Under the pieces are notes generated by a model that did not search any database, was not told the DNA's origin, and saw nothing but the letters and a program-made list of their open reading frames with translations. Shown here piece by piece: positions 15,309-23,359 of a DNA stretch of 33,081 nt. The DNA is from Burkholderiaceae bacterium (GTDB lineage: Bacteria; Pseudomonadota; Gammaproteobacteria; Burkholderiales; Burkholderiaceae). Position 1 is the stretch's first letter. Each line of letters starts with the position of its first letter. Position numbers and translations under genes: made by a program. Where the stretch lies: assembly GCA_947457875.1 (NCBI GenBank), contig CANGWV010000007.1, positions 1 to 33,081 of the forward strand. Reading direction: 5' to 3'.

Positions 15309-15545
15309 ATGACCCACCACGAAAAACTCATTGCTGCGTTTGAGGCCTATAAAGAAGAGAACACCAAGTTTCAGGAAAAAGGCATAAAAGCATCTGCTGC
15401 ACGCGCACGCAAAGCACTTCAGGAAATTGCTGGGTCATGCAAAGAGCGCCGTAAAGAAATTACAGCAGAAAAAGAAGTGCTTGAGGGCAAAAAAGGCGAA
15501 GGCATGTCACAAGATGCCGCTCGTCACGCCCACGTTCGTAAGTAA
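15309..15545 (+). CDS. Small basic helical protein, Hc1-histone-like, copy 1 (78 aa)
   Basis: The product has an acidic/amphipathic N-terminal helix (residues 1-22) and a basic core KGIKASAARARKALQEIAGSCKERRKEI (~25-52) in which lysines and arginines recur with small residues. The pattern resembles the chlamydial Hc1/H1-like protein core (RGNKAAAQRVR...). A second copy at 21203 shares about two thirds of its residues in this region; this copy has an extra ~18-residue tail rich in Gly, His and Arg. AAAGGA precedes the ATG and a TATAGT box lies near 15276. Likely a nucleoid or nucleic-acid binding protein, by inference. Confidence 0.7.
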   Translation: MTHHEKLIAAFEAYKEENTKFQEKGIKASAARARKALQEIAGSCKERRKEITAEKEVLEGKKGEGMSQDAARHAHVRK

Positions 15546-15651
15546 TTAACGCGCACCTAATTGGTGCCGCTTCAAGAAAGCGACTGGCTTCGGTGTATTA
15601 ATATTTGAATGTAGTCGATTTATTCATTTTTACCCTCCATAAGCATTCTTT

Positions 15652-15682
15652 GGCCATTCCTCGGGATGGCCTTTTCTTTTTA
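15652..15682 (+). terminator. Intrinsic terminator after Hc1-like copy 1
   Basis: GGCCATTCC (15652-15660) pairs with GGGATGGCC (15663-15671), followed by TTTTCTTTTT. It lies about 110 bp after the small gene's stop and just before the convergent DUF3313 gene ends. Confidence 0.75.
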
Positions 15683-15689
15683 TAGATGC

Positions 15690-16388
15690 TTATTTCATTG
15701 CGGTTGGTGTTGGGTTGGCGGAGACTTCCATGGCTAACTGAACTGCGCGCTTGGCCATTTCCTCAAATGAGGCAATGGAGCCCGAGCCGGTTCTGAAGGT
15801 TTCGCCCTCTAAGGAAATCACGCCACCACCGATAAAGTCATTGGACTGACTATCGGTAATTTTGCTCTCAATGACTAGCGCAGGTGTTTTGGAGTTAACG
15901 CCAGAAGCGTAAGCCGCCGCATTTGCTGCCAGACCAATGGGCGTAAAGTTCCATGGCTTTAGTCCATCTGCAGAAACCTCAGCGCCCGTAATGCCGACCG
16001 ATATGCGCGCCACCCCAGGACCGGGCTTTGTAACGATACGCATGCCGCGCCGACCTTCAACAGCTTCACGCATCGACATTTCTAGGGCGCGTTTTGCTTG
16101 CGCAACCACTTGAGGAGTGATTGCGCTCGTGAATTGCGATTGATTCAGGTAAATGGGATCCAAAATAACGGCAGTGTAGGTATTGGGATTCACGCCTGCT
16201 TTGCGATAGCGCCAAATGCGCGTTCCATCGGGAGTATTCGTAACGGGCTGCAACAGGCGATAGTTGGGTAAAAAACCTGACTCAGGCATCGCAGTCGTAG
16301 ACATAATTTTGGGTCCGCCACTACAGGCAAGCAAAGTGCTAATAAGTGGTGTCGTTACGAGGAGTGTAAGGAATGTTCTGCGCTTCAT
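15690..16388 (-). CDS. DUF3313 family lipoprotein
   Basis: A 232-residue lipoprotein. The signal peptide begins MKRRTFLTLLVTTPLI with lipobox LLAC (Cys22). The mature region carries the DUF3313 pattern: YRKAGVNPNTYTAVILDPIYL (~62-82), then VVAQAKRALEMSMREAVE and the late DFIGGGVISL/GETFRTGSG segments. The function of the family is unknown; members are outer-membrane lipoproteins. AAAGGA stands at ideal spacing before the ATG. Divergent from the carboxymuconolactone decarboxylase-like gene, with about 115 bp between. Confidence 0.8.
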   Translation of the reverse strand: MKRRTFLTLLVTTPLISTLLACSGGPKIMSTTAMPESGFLPNYRLLQPVTNTPDGTRIWRYRKAGVNPNTYTAVILDPIYLNQSQFTSAITPQVVAQAKRALEMSMREAVEGRRGMRIVTKPGPGVARISVGITGAEVSADGLKPWNFTPIGLAANAAAYASGVNSKTPALVIESKITDSQSNDFIGGGVISLEGETFRTGSGSIASFEEMAKRAVQLAMEVSANPTPTAMK

Positions 16389-16503
16389 GAATAGATCCTT
16401 TTGAGGTCATGCGGCACATGATGTACATTCATTCTACGGCTGATTTGATTGAAGCACCCGCAGCAGCAGTAAATACGTTAAATAAACAAAAAAAGGTAAA
16501 AAG

Positions 16504-16893
16504 ATGTCAAAGAGTGATCGATTTGAAAAAGGAATGGTATTGCGCCGCAAGGTATTGGGCGATGCCTATGTCGACCAAGCCATGCAGAAAGCAGATGATT
16601 TTTCGATGCCGCTGCAGGATTTTGTGACTGAAAATGCCTGGGGCACGGTGTGGGTGCGAGAAGGCCTAACGCTCAAGCAGCGCAGCTTAATTACGGTGTC
16701 CGCCATAATTGCCATGAACCGACCACATGAATTGAAGTTACACATTCGCGGCGCCCTCAATAATGGCGTAACCAAGGAAGAGCTTCGCGAAGTCTTTTTG
16801 CACTGCGGTGCCTATTGCGGCGCGCCCGCTGTGGTCGATTCGTTTCGGATCGCGCGCGAAGTATTTGCAGAATACGCTAAAGCAGCAGGCTAG
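16504..16893 (+). CDS. Carboxymuconolactone decarboxylase-family protein (PcaC-like)
   Basis: A 129-residue helical protein of the CMD/AhpD superfamily. It has the PcaC-type order: RRKVLGDAYVDQAM, WGTVWVREGLTLKQRSLITVSAIIAM (~45-72), then ELKLHIRGALNNGVTKEELREVFLHCGAYCGAPA. The Cys pair (C..YC) is near 100-103. True PcaC decarboxylates 4-carboxymuconolactone in the protocatechuate branch, but no other pca gene is in view, so the substrate is open. AAGG precedes the ATG. Its stop overlaps the stop of the convergent lactate dehydrogenase gene by 4 bp. Confidence 0.8.
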   Translation: MSKSDRFEKGMVLRRKVLGDAYVDQAMQKADDFSMPLQDFVTENAWGTVWVREGLTLKQRSLITVSAIIAMNRPHELKLHIRGALNNGVTKEELREVFLHCGAYCGAPAVVDSFRIAREVFAEYAKAAG

Positions 16894-18035
16894 TAAGTAC
16901 CGGGATACAAAATATCCTTCGTCACGTTTTGAATATCACGGTGACCTGTAAAGGCCATCGTGATATCGAGCTCTTTGTGAATAATCTCCAGGCACTTCGT
17001 TACGCCCGCCTCACCCATGGCGCCTAGACCATATAAGAATGGACGTCCAATCAGGGTGCCACGAGCGCCTAACGCCCAGGCTTTTAATACATCCTGACCA
17101 GAACGAATGCCGCCGTCCATCCAGACCTCGATATCCTTACCTACTGCATTGACAATGCCGGGCAAGGCATGAATGCTCGACACAGCACCGTCCAGTTGAC
17201 GGCCGCCATGGTTTGAAACGATCAATGCATCGGCGCCGGAGTCTGCTGCCAGGCGAGCGTCACTCTCATCCAATATTCCCTTGATGATTAGTTTTCCGCC
17301 CCAGCGTTTTTTGATCCATTCAACATCGCCCCAATTCAGGCCCGGATCAAACTGCTCGGCAGTCCATGAAGATAGGGATGACATATTACCCACGCCAGTA
17401 GCGTGACCCACAATGTTACGAAAGGTTCTGCGCTGTGTCATCGCCATGCCTAAGCACCAGCGGGGCTTAGTCATCATGTTAATAATGTTGGGGATGGTTA
17501 GCTTAGGGGGCGCGCTCAAGCCATTTTTTAGATCTTTATGGCGCTGACCCAAAATTTGTAGATCCAAAGTAAGCATAAGGGCAGAACATTTAGCGACACG
17601 CGCACGCTCAATTAAACGCTCAATGAAGGCGCGGTCTTTCATGACGTACAGCTGAAACCAAAATGGTTTTGTGGTGTGCTCTGCAACATCTTCAATCGAG
17701 CAAATGCTCATGGTCGATAGACAGAAGGGCACGCCAAACTTTTCAGCTGCTTTGGCTGCCAAAATTTCGCCGTCGGCACATTGCATACCAGTTAGCCCAG
17801 TTGGAGCCAAGGCAACCGGCATGGCCACTTCTTCACCAATCATGGTTGTTTTGGTGTTGCGGTTCACCATGTTGACAGCAACGCGCTGGCGCAATTTGAT
17901 TTTCTGAAAATCCGATTCGTTGGCGCGGTAGGTTGATTCAGTCCACGAGCCCGAATCCGCATAGTCATAAAACATCTTCGGCGTGCGTTTTTTGTGCAGT
18001 ACGCGCAAGTCTTCAATATTGGTAATAACGGGCAT
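16890..18035 (-). CDS. lldD: FMN-dependent L-lactate dehydrogenase / alpha-hydroxy-acid oxidase
   Basis: A 381-residue FMN TIM-barrel enzyme. N-terminal FYDYADSGSWTE (22-33) and RQRVAVNMVNRNT are typical. IVSNHGGRQLDG carries the catalytic His near residue 275 with its FMN-binding Arg, and WMDGGIRSGQDVLKAWALGARG ends the barrel. Length and motifs match LldD, which oxidises L-lactate to pyruvate and feeds quinone or O2; other 2-hydroxy-acids such as glycolate or mandelate are possible. AAGGAT precedes the ATG. It overlaps the convergent CMD gene by 4 bp at the stops. Confidence 0.85.
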   Translation of the reverse strand: MPVITNIEDLRVLHKKRTPKMFYDYADSGSWTESTYRANESDFQKIKLRQRVAVNMVNRNTKTTMIGEEVAMPVALAPTGLTGMQCADGEILAAKAAEKFGVPFCLSTMSICSIEDVAEHTTKPFWFQLYVMKDRAFIERLIERARVAKCSALMLTLDLQILGQRHKDLKNGLSAPPKLTIPNIINMMTKPRWCLGMAMTQRRTFRNIVGHATGVGNMSSLSSWTAEQFDPGLNWGDVEWIKKRWGGKLIIKGILDESDARLAADSGADALIVSNHGGRQLDGAVSSIHALPGIVNAVGKDIEVWMDGGIRSGQDVLKAWALGARGTLIGRPFLYGLGAMGEAGVTKCLEIIHKELDITMAFTGHRDIQNVTKDILYPGTY

Positions 18036-18133
18036 GAATAATCCTTGTTAATTCGACTCTGAATGACAGCATTGTATGGGCTTTAGTCTAGCCTTGAATT
18101 CTGGTACGAGCAAAGCGTAGTTACCCTCGGGGA

Positions 18134-18433
18134 TTAGGCGCTAGGCAGCAGACCAAATAAGGTTAATTGCATGGCCTGATTGCGAATTGGCACCAAGGCT
18201 AGGTATTCGGGGCTGGCAGCCCAGCGCTGGGCATCAATTGCAGCAGGAAATTCAAGTTGTACGTAGGCAGAGAATGGCTTGCATTCAAGTTCATTCCAAA
18301 AAACGTCGCCACGTACGCCGCGCTGCATAACACGCCCTCCATACTGTTCCACGGTGGCGCCAACCTGCGCTCGGTATTCCTCAAACGCCGATGCGTCCTT
18401 TAGTTCGATTAAGCCAAGTACGTGCACAGCCAT
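18134..18433 (-). CDS. DUF1330 family protein
   Basis: A 99-residue ferredoxin-like dimeric alpha-beta barrel protein. It matches the DUF1330 pattern: VLGLIELKDASAFEEYRAQVGATVEQYGGRVMQRG, then a late FPAAIDAQRWAASPEYLALVPIRNQA block. Function of the family is unsettled. GGAG lies at good spacing before the ATG. It reads in the same direction as the lactate dehydrogenase gene, about 100 bp upstream of it, and is divergent from the EamA permease. Confidence 0.8.
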   Translation of the reverse strand: MAVHVLGLIELKDASAFEEYRAQVGATVEQYGGRVMQRGVRGDVFWNELECKPFSAYVQLEFPAAIDAQRWAASPEYLALVPIRNQAMQLTLFGLLPSA

Positions 18434-18509
18434 TGAGTTGCTCCGGTCCTAGTATTGATCTGAATGGAAGTTGAATAGGTATAGTACTGAATACACACAA
18501 GGGAATCCA

Positions 18510-19400
18510 GTGAAGAGTGATACCAAGGGGATGTTGATCGGGTTTGGTGGCATAGCCATCTTTAGCTTGACCTTACCGGTAAGCAAAATAGCAGTTCAAG
18601 TGCTTGACCCGTATTTCATCGTGTTTGGTAGGGCGGCCTTGGCGGGATTGGTTGCCTTGGCATACCTTCTCATCATTCGAGCCCCCTTGCCTGGCCGCGC
18701 TACCCTGCCAGGATTTGCTTGGATTGCGCTCGGTGCAGTATTTGGATTTCCGTTGTTTATTACGATCGCCATGACGCAAGGGCCTTCGTCCAATGGTGCA
18801 GTGATCTTGGGCATCTTGCCCTTGGTAACTACCGTGCTGGGCGCCGTGCGCTTTAAAGAGCGGCCATCCCTTGGGTTTTGGCTGAGCTCACTCGTTGGCA
18901 CAGGATTAGTTTTGCTCTACGCTCTGATGCAAGGTGCTGGACAGTTTTCTTTTTTCGATGGCTTGCTGATCGCAGCCTGTGTGTGTGCTGCTGTCGGTTA
19001 TGTCGAGGGTGCCAAGTTGTCCGCCATTATGAAGCCGAAAATCGTCATCTCATGGGCATTGGTCTTTTCACTACCCATCAGCCTGCTGTTCAGTGCCCTG
19101 AGCTACCAGGCAGACTACATAAATGCAGGCCTTGATATTTGGCTCAGCTTTGCCTATTTGGGCATTTTTTCCATGTTTGTAGGCTTCTTTTTTTGGTATG
19201 AGGGCTTGCGTATTGGCGGCATAGCGCGCGTCAGCCAAGTACAGCTTCTTCAGCCCTTTTGCACCCTGCTTGCATCCAGCGCCCTATTGGGCGAGCCCTT
19301 GACCTTGCTTAATTTAGTATTTGCCGCCCTGGTTGTTTCAACCGTCATGGTTGGTAAACGCATGCTTATCAAGGCCCCTGAGCCAACACCGCCGGTGTAA
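18510..19400 (+). CDS. EamA-type DMT family permease
   Basis: A ten-helix membrane protein of the drug/metabolite transporter superfamily, with two EamA repeats (residues ~10-130 and ~145-285). GTG 18510 is preferred: AGGGA stands ~6 bp upstream, and a possible -10 (TATAGT, 18480-18485) would lie before it. The frame extends to a TTG at 18471, which that promoter would exclude. Typical helix-end motifs are seen (FVGFFFWYEGLRIGGIARVSQ, LLQPFCTLLASSALLGEPL). Substrate unknown. It precedes the aminotransferase gene by ~90 bp on the same strand. Confidence 0.8.
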   Translation: MKSDTKGMLIGFGGIAIFSLTLPVSKIAVQVLDPYFIVFGRAALAGLVALAYLLIIRAPLPGRATLPGFAWIALGAVFGFPLFITIAMTQGPSSNGAVILGILPLVTTVLGAVRFKERPSLGFWLSSLVGTGLVLLYALMQGAGQFSFFDGLLIAACVCAAVGYVEGAKLSAIMKPKIVISWALVFSLPISLLFSALSYQADYINAGLDIWLSFAYLGIFSMFVGFFFWYEGLRIGGIARVSQVQLLQPFCTLLASSALLGEPLTLLNLVFAALVVSTVMVGKRMLIKAPEPTPPV

Positions 19401-19492
19401 GTGGCTATTTTTAAGGGGCATTAATCCAAGGTAGATTTGCCATTTTTATTGGATAATCATGGGCTAAATCTATAAAGAGTGAGACACACACC

Positions 19493-20677
19493 ATGTTGAA
19501 ATTAGATGCACACGCCTCAGGACGCCATTTTTTACATATTCCTGGGCCAAGTCCCGTCCCTTCTCGGGTTCTGCGCGCAATCAGCTATCAAACCATCGAT
19601 CACCGCGGCCCCGAGTTCGGCCGGCTTGGACTAAAGCTGCTCGAGGACATTAAGCGTATTTTTAAAACCAAGCACCCCGTGATTATTTATTCCTCATCGG
19701 GAACGGGCGCATGGGAAGCCGCTTTAGTAAACACCCTCTCGGCCGGTGACCACGTGTTGATGTATGAAACCGGTCAGTTTGCAACCCTGTGGAAAAACAT
19801 GGCCGACAAGCTTGGCATTCATGCTGAGTTCTTGGGTAAGCCTGGGCTTGAGGGCTGGCGCAGGGGCGTCGATGCGAAGCTAATTGAAGAGCGCCTTAAA
19901 AAAGACACTGAGCACAAAATTAAAGCGGTGTGTGTGGTGCACAACGAAACCTCCACTGGCGTTACTTCGAATATTGCTGCCGTCCGCAAAGCAATGGACG
20001 AAGCCAAGCATCCTGCATTGTTGATGGTAGATACCATTTCTGGTTTGGCGTCAGCAGACTATTGCCACGATGCCTGGGGCGTCGACGTGACGGTGAGTGG
20101 CTCCCAAAAAGGCTTAATGTTGCCGCCCGGCTTAGGCTTTAATGCCTTGTCGCCTAAAGCCCTAGAGGCCAATAAAACAGCAACGCTACCAAAAGCATTT
20201 TGGGCCTGGGATGAGATTCTGGTATCGAATAAAACCGGATACTGGCCAACTACGCCATCAACCAACTTGCTGTATGGCTTGCATGAAGCCATTGCGATGA
20301 TTGAGTCAGAAGGTATGGATGCGGTATTTGCCCGTCACCAGCGCTTGGCTAAAGCCTGCCGAGCTGCAGTGACTGCATGGGGCCTCGAAATTCTGTGCCA
20401 AGAGCCAGAGGTTTATTCGCCGGTCTTGACTGGTGTAATGCTGCCCGAGGGCTTTGATGCGGATGCATTGCGTAAGCTCATTCAGGAGCGCTATAACTTA
20501 TCCTTGGGTACCGGCCTTGGCAAGTTAAAAGGCCGCGCATTCCGAATTGGTCACTTGGGCGATTGCAACGAACTCAGCCTCTTGGCGGCATTGAGTGGCT
20601 GCGAAATGGGCATGACCGCGTTTGGCATTCCGTTGAAAGGCAGCGGCGTTTTAGCAGCCCAAGAGTTGCTGCGCTAA
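19493..20677 (+). CDS. Class V aminotransferase, serine-glyoxylate / alanine-glyoxylate type
   Basis: A 394-residue PLP enzyme. It opens with HIPGPSPVPSRVLRAIS, typical of alanine/serine-glyoxylate aminotransferases, then SSSGTGAWEAALVN (phosphate loop), VVHNETSTGVTSNI and MVDTISGLAS (Asp contacts the PLP ring nitrogen). GSQKGLMLPPG carries the Schiff-base Lys206, and YWPTTPSTNLLYGL follows. Serine-glyoxylate aminotransferase converts serine plus glyoxylate to hydroxypyruvate plus glycine (serine cycle or glyoxylate assimilation). No hydroxypyruvate reductase is adjacent. It ends at a strong terminator. Confidence 0.85.
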   Translation: MLKLDAHASGRHFLHIPGPSPVPSRVLRAISYQTIDHRGPEFGRLGLKLLEDIKRIFKTKHPVIIYSSSGTGAWEAALVNTLSAGDHVLMYETGQFATLWKNMADKLGIHAEFLGKPGLEGWRRGVDAKLIEERLKKDTEHKIKAVCVVHNETSTGVTSNIAAVRKAMDEAKHPALLMVDTISGLASADYCHDAWGVDVTVSGSQKGLMLPPGLGFNALSPKALEANKTATLPKAFWAWDEILVSNKTGYWPTTPSTNLLYGLHEAIAMIESEGMDAVFARHQRLAKACRAAVTAWGLEILCQEPEVYSPVLTGVMLPEGFDADALRKLIQERYNLSLGTGLGKLKGRAFRIGHLGDCNELSLLAALSGCEMGMTAFGIPLKGSGVLAAQELLR

Positions 20678-20697
20678 ATAGCTTTCATGTTTATGTG

Positions 20698-20728
20698 AAA
20701 AAGCCGCCATGGTATTGGCGGCTTTTTT
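20698..20728 (+). terminator. Intrinsic terminator after the aminotransferase
   Basis: AAGCCGCC pairs with GGCGGCTT around ATGGTATT (20709-20716), followed by six T (20723-20728). With the A-tract on the 5' side it may work in both directions. Confidence 0.85.
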
Positions 20729-20777
20729 ATTTCCGGGTGAAGAGCCTGCTGTGCTGACTAAGCCTTAAAAGCCTGGA

Positions 20778-20978
20778 TTATGCAAGCGAAACTGCTGGCG
20801 CAACTGCTGGACCACGCTTGCTTAGCTCGCGCCGTACTTTGTCTTTGATTTTCGGCTTGGTTACCGTTTCCATTAACTTTGTCAGTTGAGCCACATTGAG
20901 TGGTCCCAGGCGTGCTTTGCCTGTTTTGGTGAGCATGGGATCGTTCTTGCGATTGCGCTGATTTTGACCTGCGGCCAT
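20778..20978 (-). CDS. Small basic protein, 66 aa
   Basis: A strongly basic product (MAAGQNQRNRKNDPML... then MLTKTGKARLGPLN and KPKIKDKVRRELSKR). AAGGG stands ~7 bp before the ATG, supporting a real gene. No membrane segment or cysteine. The family is not recognised; composition suggests RNA or DNA binding. Stops in other frames and the clear ribosome-binding site argue against a shadow. It is divergent from the second Hc1-like gene with ~220 bp between. Confidence 0.6.
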   Translation of the reverse strand: MAAGQNQRNRKNDPMLTKTGKARLGPLNVAQLTKLMETVTKPKIKDKVRRELSKRGPAVAPAVSLA

Positions 20979-21202
20979 AGGTAACCCTTATAAAGATTCA
21001 ATGGCGCAAGGGAGGAAGTAATTTCGTCCAATTAACCCCCCAATTAGGGCACAAAATAGTGATTCAATTCAGAATAACAGCAATTTTTTGCTAAAAAAAT
21101 GTATATTTTCTGAAATCTGCTATAAATATTTGTAGTATTAAGGAAGCATTAGCAGTGCATTACCCCAATTTAGATCAGAACAACGTAAAGCAAAGGAAGA
21201 TC

Positions 21203-21382
21203 ATGTCATCACACGAAACCATCATCGCTGCGTATGAAACCTATCTGGCTGAAAATGAAAAGTTCAAAGTAAAGGGAGTTAAGGCATCTGCTGCTCGAGC
21301 GCGTAAAGCGTTGCAAGATATTGCCACCGCATGCAAAGAGCGCCGTAAAGAAATCTCTGCTGAAAAAGAAGCGCTCGCATAA
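21203..21382 (+). CDS. Small basic helical protein, Hc1-histone-like, copy 2 (59 aa)
   Basis: ATG 21203 with AAGGAAGA just upstream is chosen over 21155. The product has the same plan as the gene at 15309: MSSHETIIAAYETYLAENEK, then the basic core KGVKASAARARKAL and ACKERRKEISAEKEALA, without the Gly/His tail. Like its paralog it resembles the core of H1-like Hc1 proteins. The upstream ~220 bp is AT-rich with TATAAA at about 21120-21125 and may hold a strong promoter. Inferred nucleoid-associated or nucleic-acid binding role. Confidence 0.7.
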   Translation: MSSHETIIAAYETYLAENEKFKVKGVKASAARARKALQDIATACKERRKEISAEKEALA

Positions 21383-21422
21383 GGTGCGAGTACCGCATCC
21401 TGTGCGAATCAAACTGATTGGC

Positions 21423-21668
21423 ATGAGCACGGTGCGGGGGTTATTTAAGCTTGGAATAGCGCTGCTGATAGGCTTTCAATTATCGGCATGCGCAACCATC
21501 TATACCGATGCGTCGGACTCCAATAAGGTGACGTTTTTAAACTCGACCAATGAGTCGCGCGCGGACTTGCAAAATAAGGCACAAGCTTACTGCATGCAGT
21601 ACGGCAAAAAGGCGATTTACCGAGAAACGGATGGCGGTGTGGTCACCGTCTTTGACTGCAGGCCCTAG
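21423..21668 (+). CDS. Small lipoprotein, 81 aa
   Basis: ATG 21423 gives a lipoprotein signal: a charged start, hydrophobic GIALLIGFQ and lipobox LSAC (Cys23). The mature part is short and polar, with a YCMQYGKKAIYRET segment and a C-terminal VTVFDCRP; two further cysteines may pair. No family is recognised. The ribosome-binding site before the ATG is weak; the frame is open further upstream (21321), overlapping the Hc1-like gene. It converges directly on the RF3 gene, with no bases between the two ends. Confidence 0.6.
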   Translation: MSTVRGLFKLGIALLIGFQLSACATIYTDASDSNKVTFLNSTNESRADLQNKAQAYCMQYGKKAIYRETDGGVVTVFDCRP

Positions 21669-23297
21669 CTAGCCGGCGAGCTCTGATTGATAAATCAGGC
21701 CAGCATGCTCACGCAGAGCATGAAATTCGATGCTTTCCCAGCGCTGCTGCGCGACATCGAGTTCTGATTTATGGGTTGCTAAAAATACTGCAGCACCAAC
21801 AACGTCTTCAGCCATGCGGTGAATATTTTCTTGGGTAAATTTTTTCAGGGCAGTGGGGTCAGCCGAGCTAACCCATCGCGCTAGGCTGTAACGGGATGGC
21901 AGTAGCCGTACTTCGGCGCCATATTCGCTCTTGAGGCGATGTGCGACAACTTCAAACTGCAGTTGACCAAATGCGCCCAATAGCATGATGCCACCGGCCA
22001 TGGGCCTAAAGACCTGAATGGCACCTTCTTCACCGAGCTGCATGAGGCCCGTACGCAATTGCTTGGAGCGCAACGGATCAGCCGACTCCACTAATTTGAA
22101 AATCTCCGGCGCAAAAAAAGGCAGACCTGTAAATTGAAGTTGCTCACCCTCGGTCAGCGTATCGCCTAAGCGAAGCAAGCCATGATTCGGCAAGCCAATG
22201 ATGTCGCCAGGAAATGCCTCATCCAGAATGTCGCGCCGCTGCGATAAAAAAGATAAGGCATTGTTGGTTCGCACTTCTTTGCCGTTACGGCAAATCTTCA
22301 GACGCATGCCGCGCTGAAAGTGCCCAGAACAAATTCGCAGGAATGCAACGCGATCCCGGTGTGCCGGATCCATATTGGCTTGAATCTTAAAAACCACCGC
22401 TGAAAACTTACTCTCAGATGGCACTACTTCGCGCTGAATCGCCTTTCGAGAGCCAGGGGGCGGAGCAAGCTCAACCAAGGTGTTGAGAATTTCACGTACG
22501 CCAAAGTTGTTAATCGCGGAGCCAAAGAACACAGGAGATTGCTTGCCGGCTAAAAATGCCTCTAGATTAAATTCAGGCATGGCGTTTCGAATCAAATCAA
22601 CCTCGGCCAGCGCTTCTTTCAGATCAGAACCAAGCCGTTCTTGCAGGGCTGGATCATGTATATCAATTAACGTGTCAGAGCTATCGGAGACGCGATCCTC
22701 TCCAGCTTTAAAGAGGCGCATCTTTGACTTGGCAATATCAATCACGCCAGCAAAGGATTTACCCATGCCCACTGGCCAAGTAAATGGCACCACTTCCATG
22801 CCAAGGGCATTTTCAATTTCATCCATTAGCTCAAGGGGTCGCTTGACTTCGCGATCCATCTTGTTAATGAAGGTAATCAGCGGTGTATTGCGGGCGCGGC
22901 ATACTTCTAAGAGGCGCAAAGTTTGTGATTCCACGCCGTTGGCAGCATCAATCACCATGAGTGCGGAGTCCACTGCAGTGAGCACGCGGTAGGTATCTTC
23001 GGAAAAGTCTTGGTGGCCAGGCGTATCTAACAAATTAATGATGCAGTCGCGGTATTCCATTTGCATCACTGAGCTGGCAACGGAGATGCCGCGCTGCTTT
23101 TCTATTTCCATCCAGTCCGATGTCGCGTGGCGACTCGCCTTGCGGGCCTTGACGCTGCCCGCAATTTGGATTGCCCCAGCGTACAGCAATAGCTTTTCGG
23201 TCAGCGTCGTTTTACCGGCATCTGGGTGGGAGATGATGGCAAAGCTGCGGCGACGAAGGACTTCTTGGCCTGGGGATTGGGACTGCTGTGGATCGAT
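21669..23297 (-). CDS. prfC: Peptide chain release factor 3 (RF3), non-canonical start codon
   Basis: Translational GTPase that removes RF1/RF2 from the ribosome after termination. G1 SHPDAGKTT, the switch II region DTPGHQDFSEDTYRV, G4 INKMD and RF3-specific domains II and III are all present; G2-region RGISVASSVM follows. The indispensable G1 loop is encoded between 23189 and 23297, where the frame has no ATG, GTG or TTG; the first such codon (TTG, 23189) lies after the P-loop. In-frame candidates are ATC at 23297 (542 aa, chosen because 14 residues before the RRR is close to other RF3 proteins) and ATA at 23312; a TAG at 23316-23318 closes the frame. No clear ribosome-binding site is seen. 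Confidence 0.85.
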   Translation of the reverse strand: MDPQQSQSPGQEVLRRRSFAIISHPDAGKTTLTEKLLLYAGAIQIAGSVKARKASRHATSDWMEIEKQRGISVASSVMQMEYRDCIINLLDTPGHQDFSEDTYRVLTAVDSALMVIDAANGVESQTLRLLEVCRARNTPLITFINKMDREVKRPLELMDEIENALGMEVVPFTWPVGMGKSFAGVIDIAKSKMRLFKAGEDRVSDSSDTLIDIHDPALQERLGSDLKEALAEVDLIRNAMPEFNLEAFLAGKQSPVFFGSAINNFGVREILNTLVELAPPPGSRKAIQREVVPSESKFSAVVFKIQANMDPAHRDRVAFLRICSGHFQRGMRLKICRNGKEVRTNNALSFLSQRRDILDEAFPGDIIGLPNHGLLRLGDTLTEGEQLQFTGLPFFAPEIFKLVESADPLRSKQLRTGLMQLGEEGAIQVFRPMAGGIMLLGAFGQLQFEVVAHRLKSEYGAEVRLLPSRYSLARWVSSADPTALKKFTQENIHRMAEDVVGAAVFLATHKSELDVAQQRWESIEFHALREHAGLIYQSELAG

Positions 23298-23330
23298 GGT
23301 TGTTCTACTTATGGTCTACGTTCTGACGCA

Positions 23331-23336
23331 ATTATA
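23331..23336 (-). promoter_or_regulatory. Possible -10 box of prfC (TATAAT)
   Basis: A perfect TATAAT on the minus strand lies about 20 bp before the ATA and 35 bp before the ATC candidate starts. No convincing -35 is seen. If used, the leader before the start would be only about 12-27 nt. Confidence 0.35.
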
Positions 23337-23359
23337 AGCGGCAGGGTTTGCGGGCTCGG

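Noticed and set aside
22480-22992. 170-aa plus-strand ORF inside prfC
   Set aside because: It is antisense to conserved RF3 domains, Ser/Arg-rich, with no motif.
21669-23189. RF3 starting at TTG 23189
   Set aside because: This start would remove the HPDAGKTT nucleotide-binding loop, which is encoded intact just upstream in the same frame.
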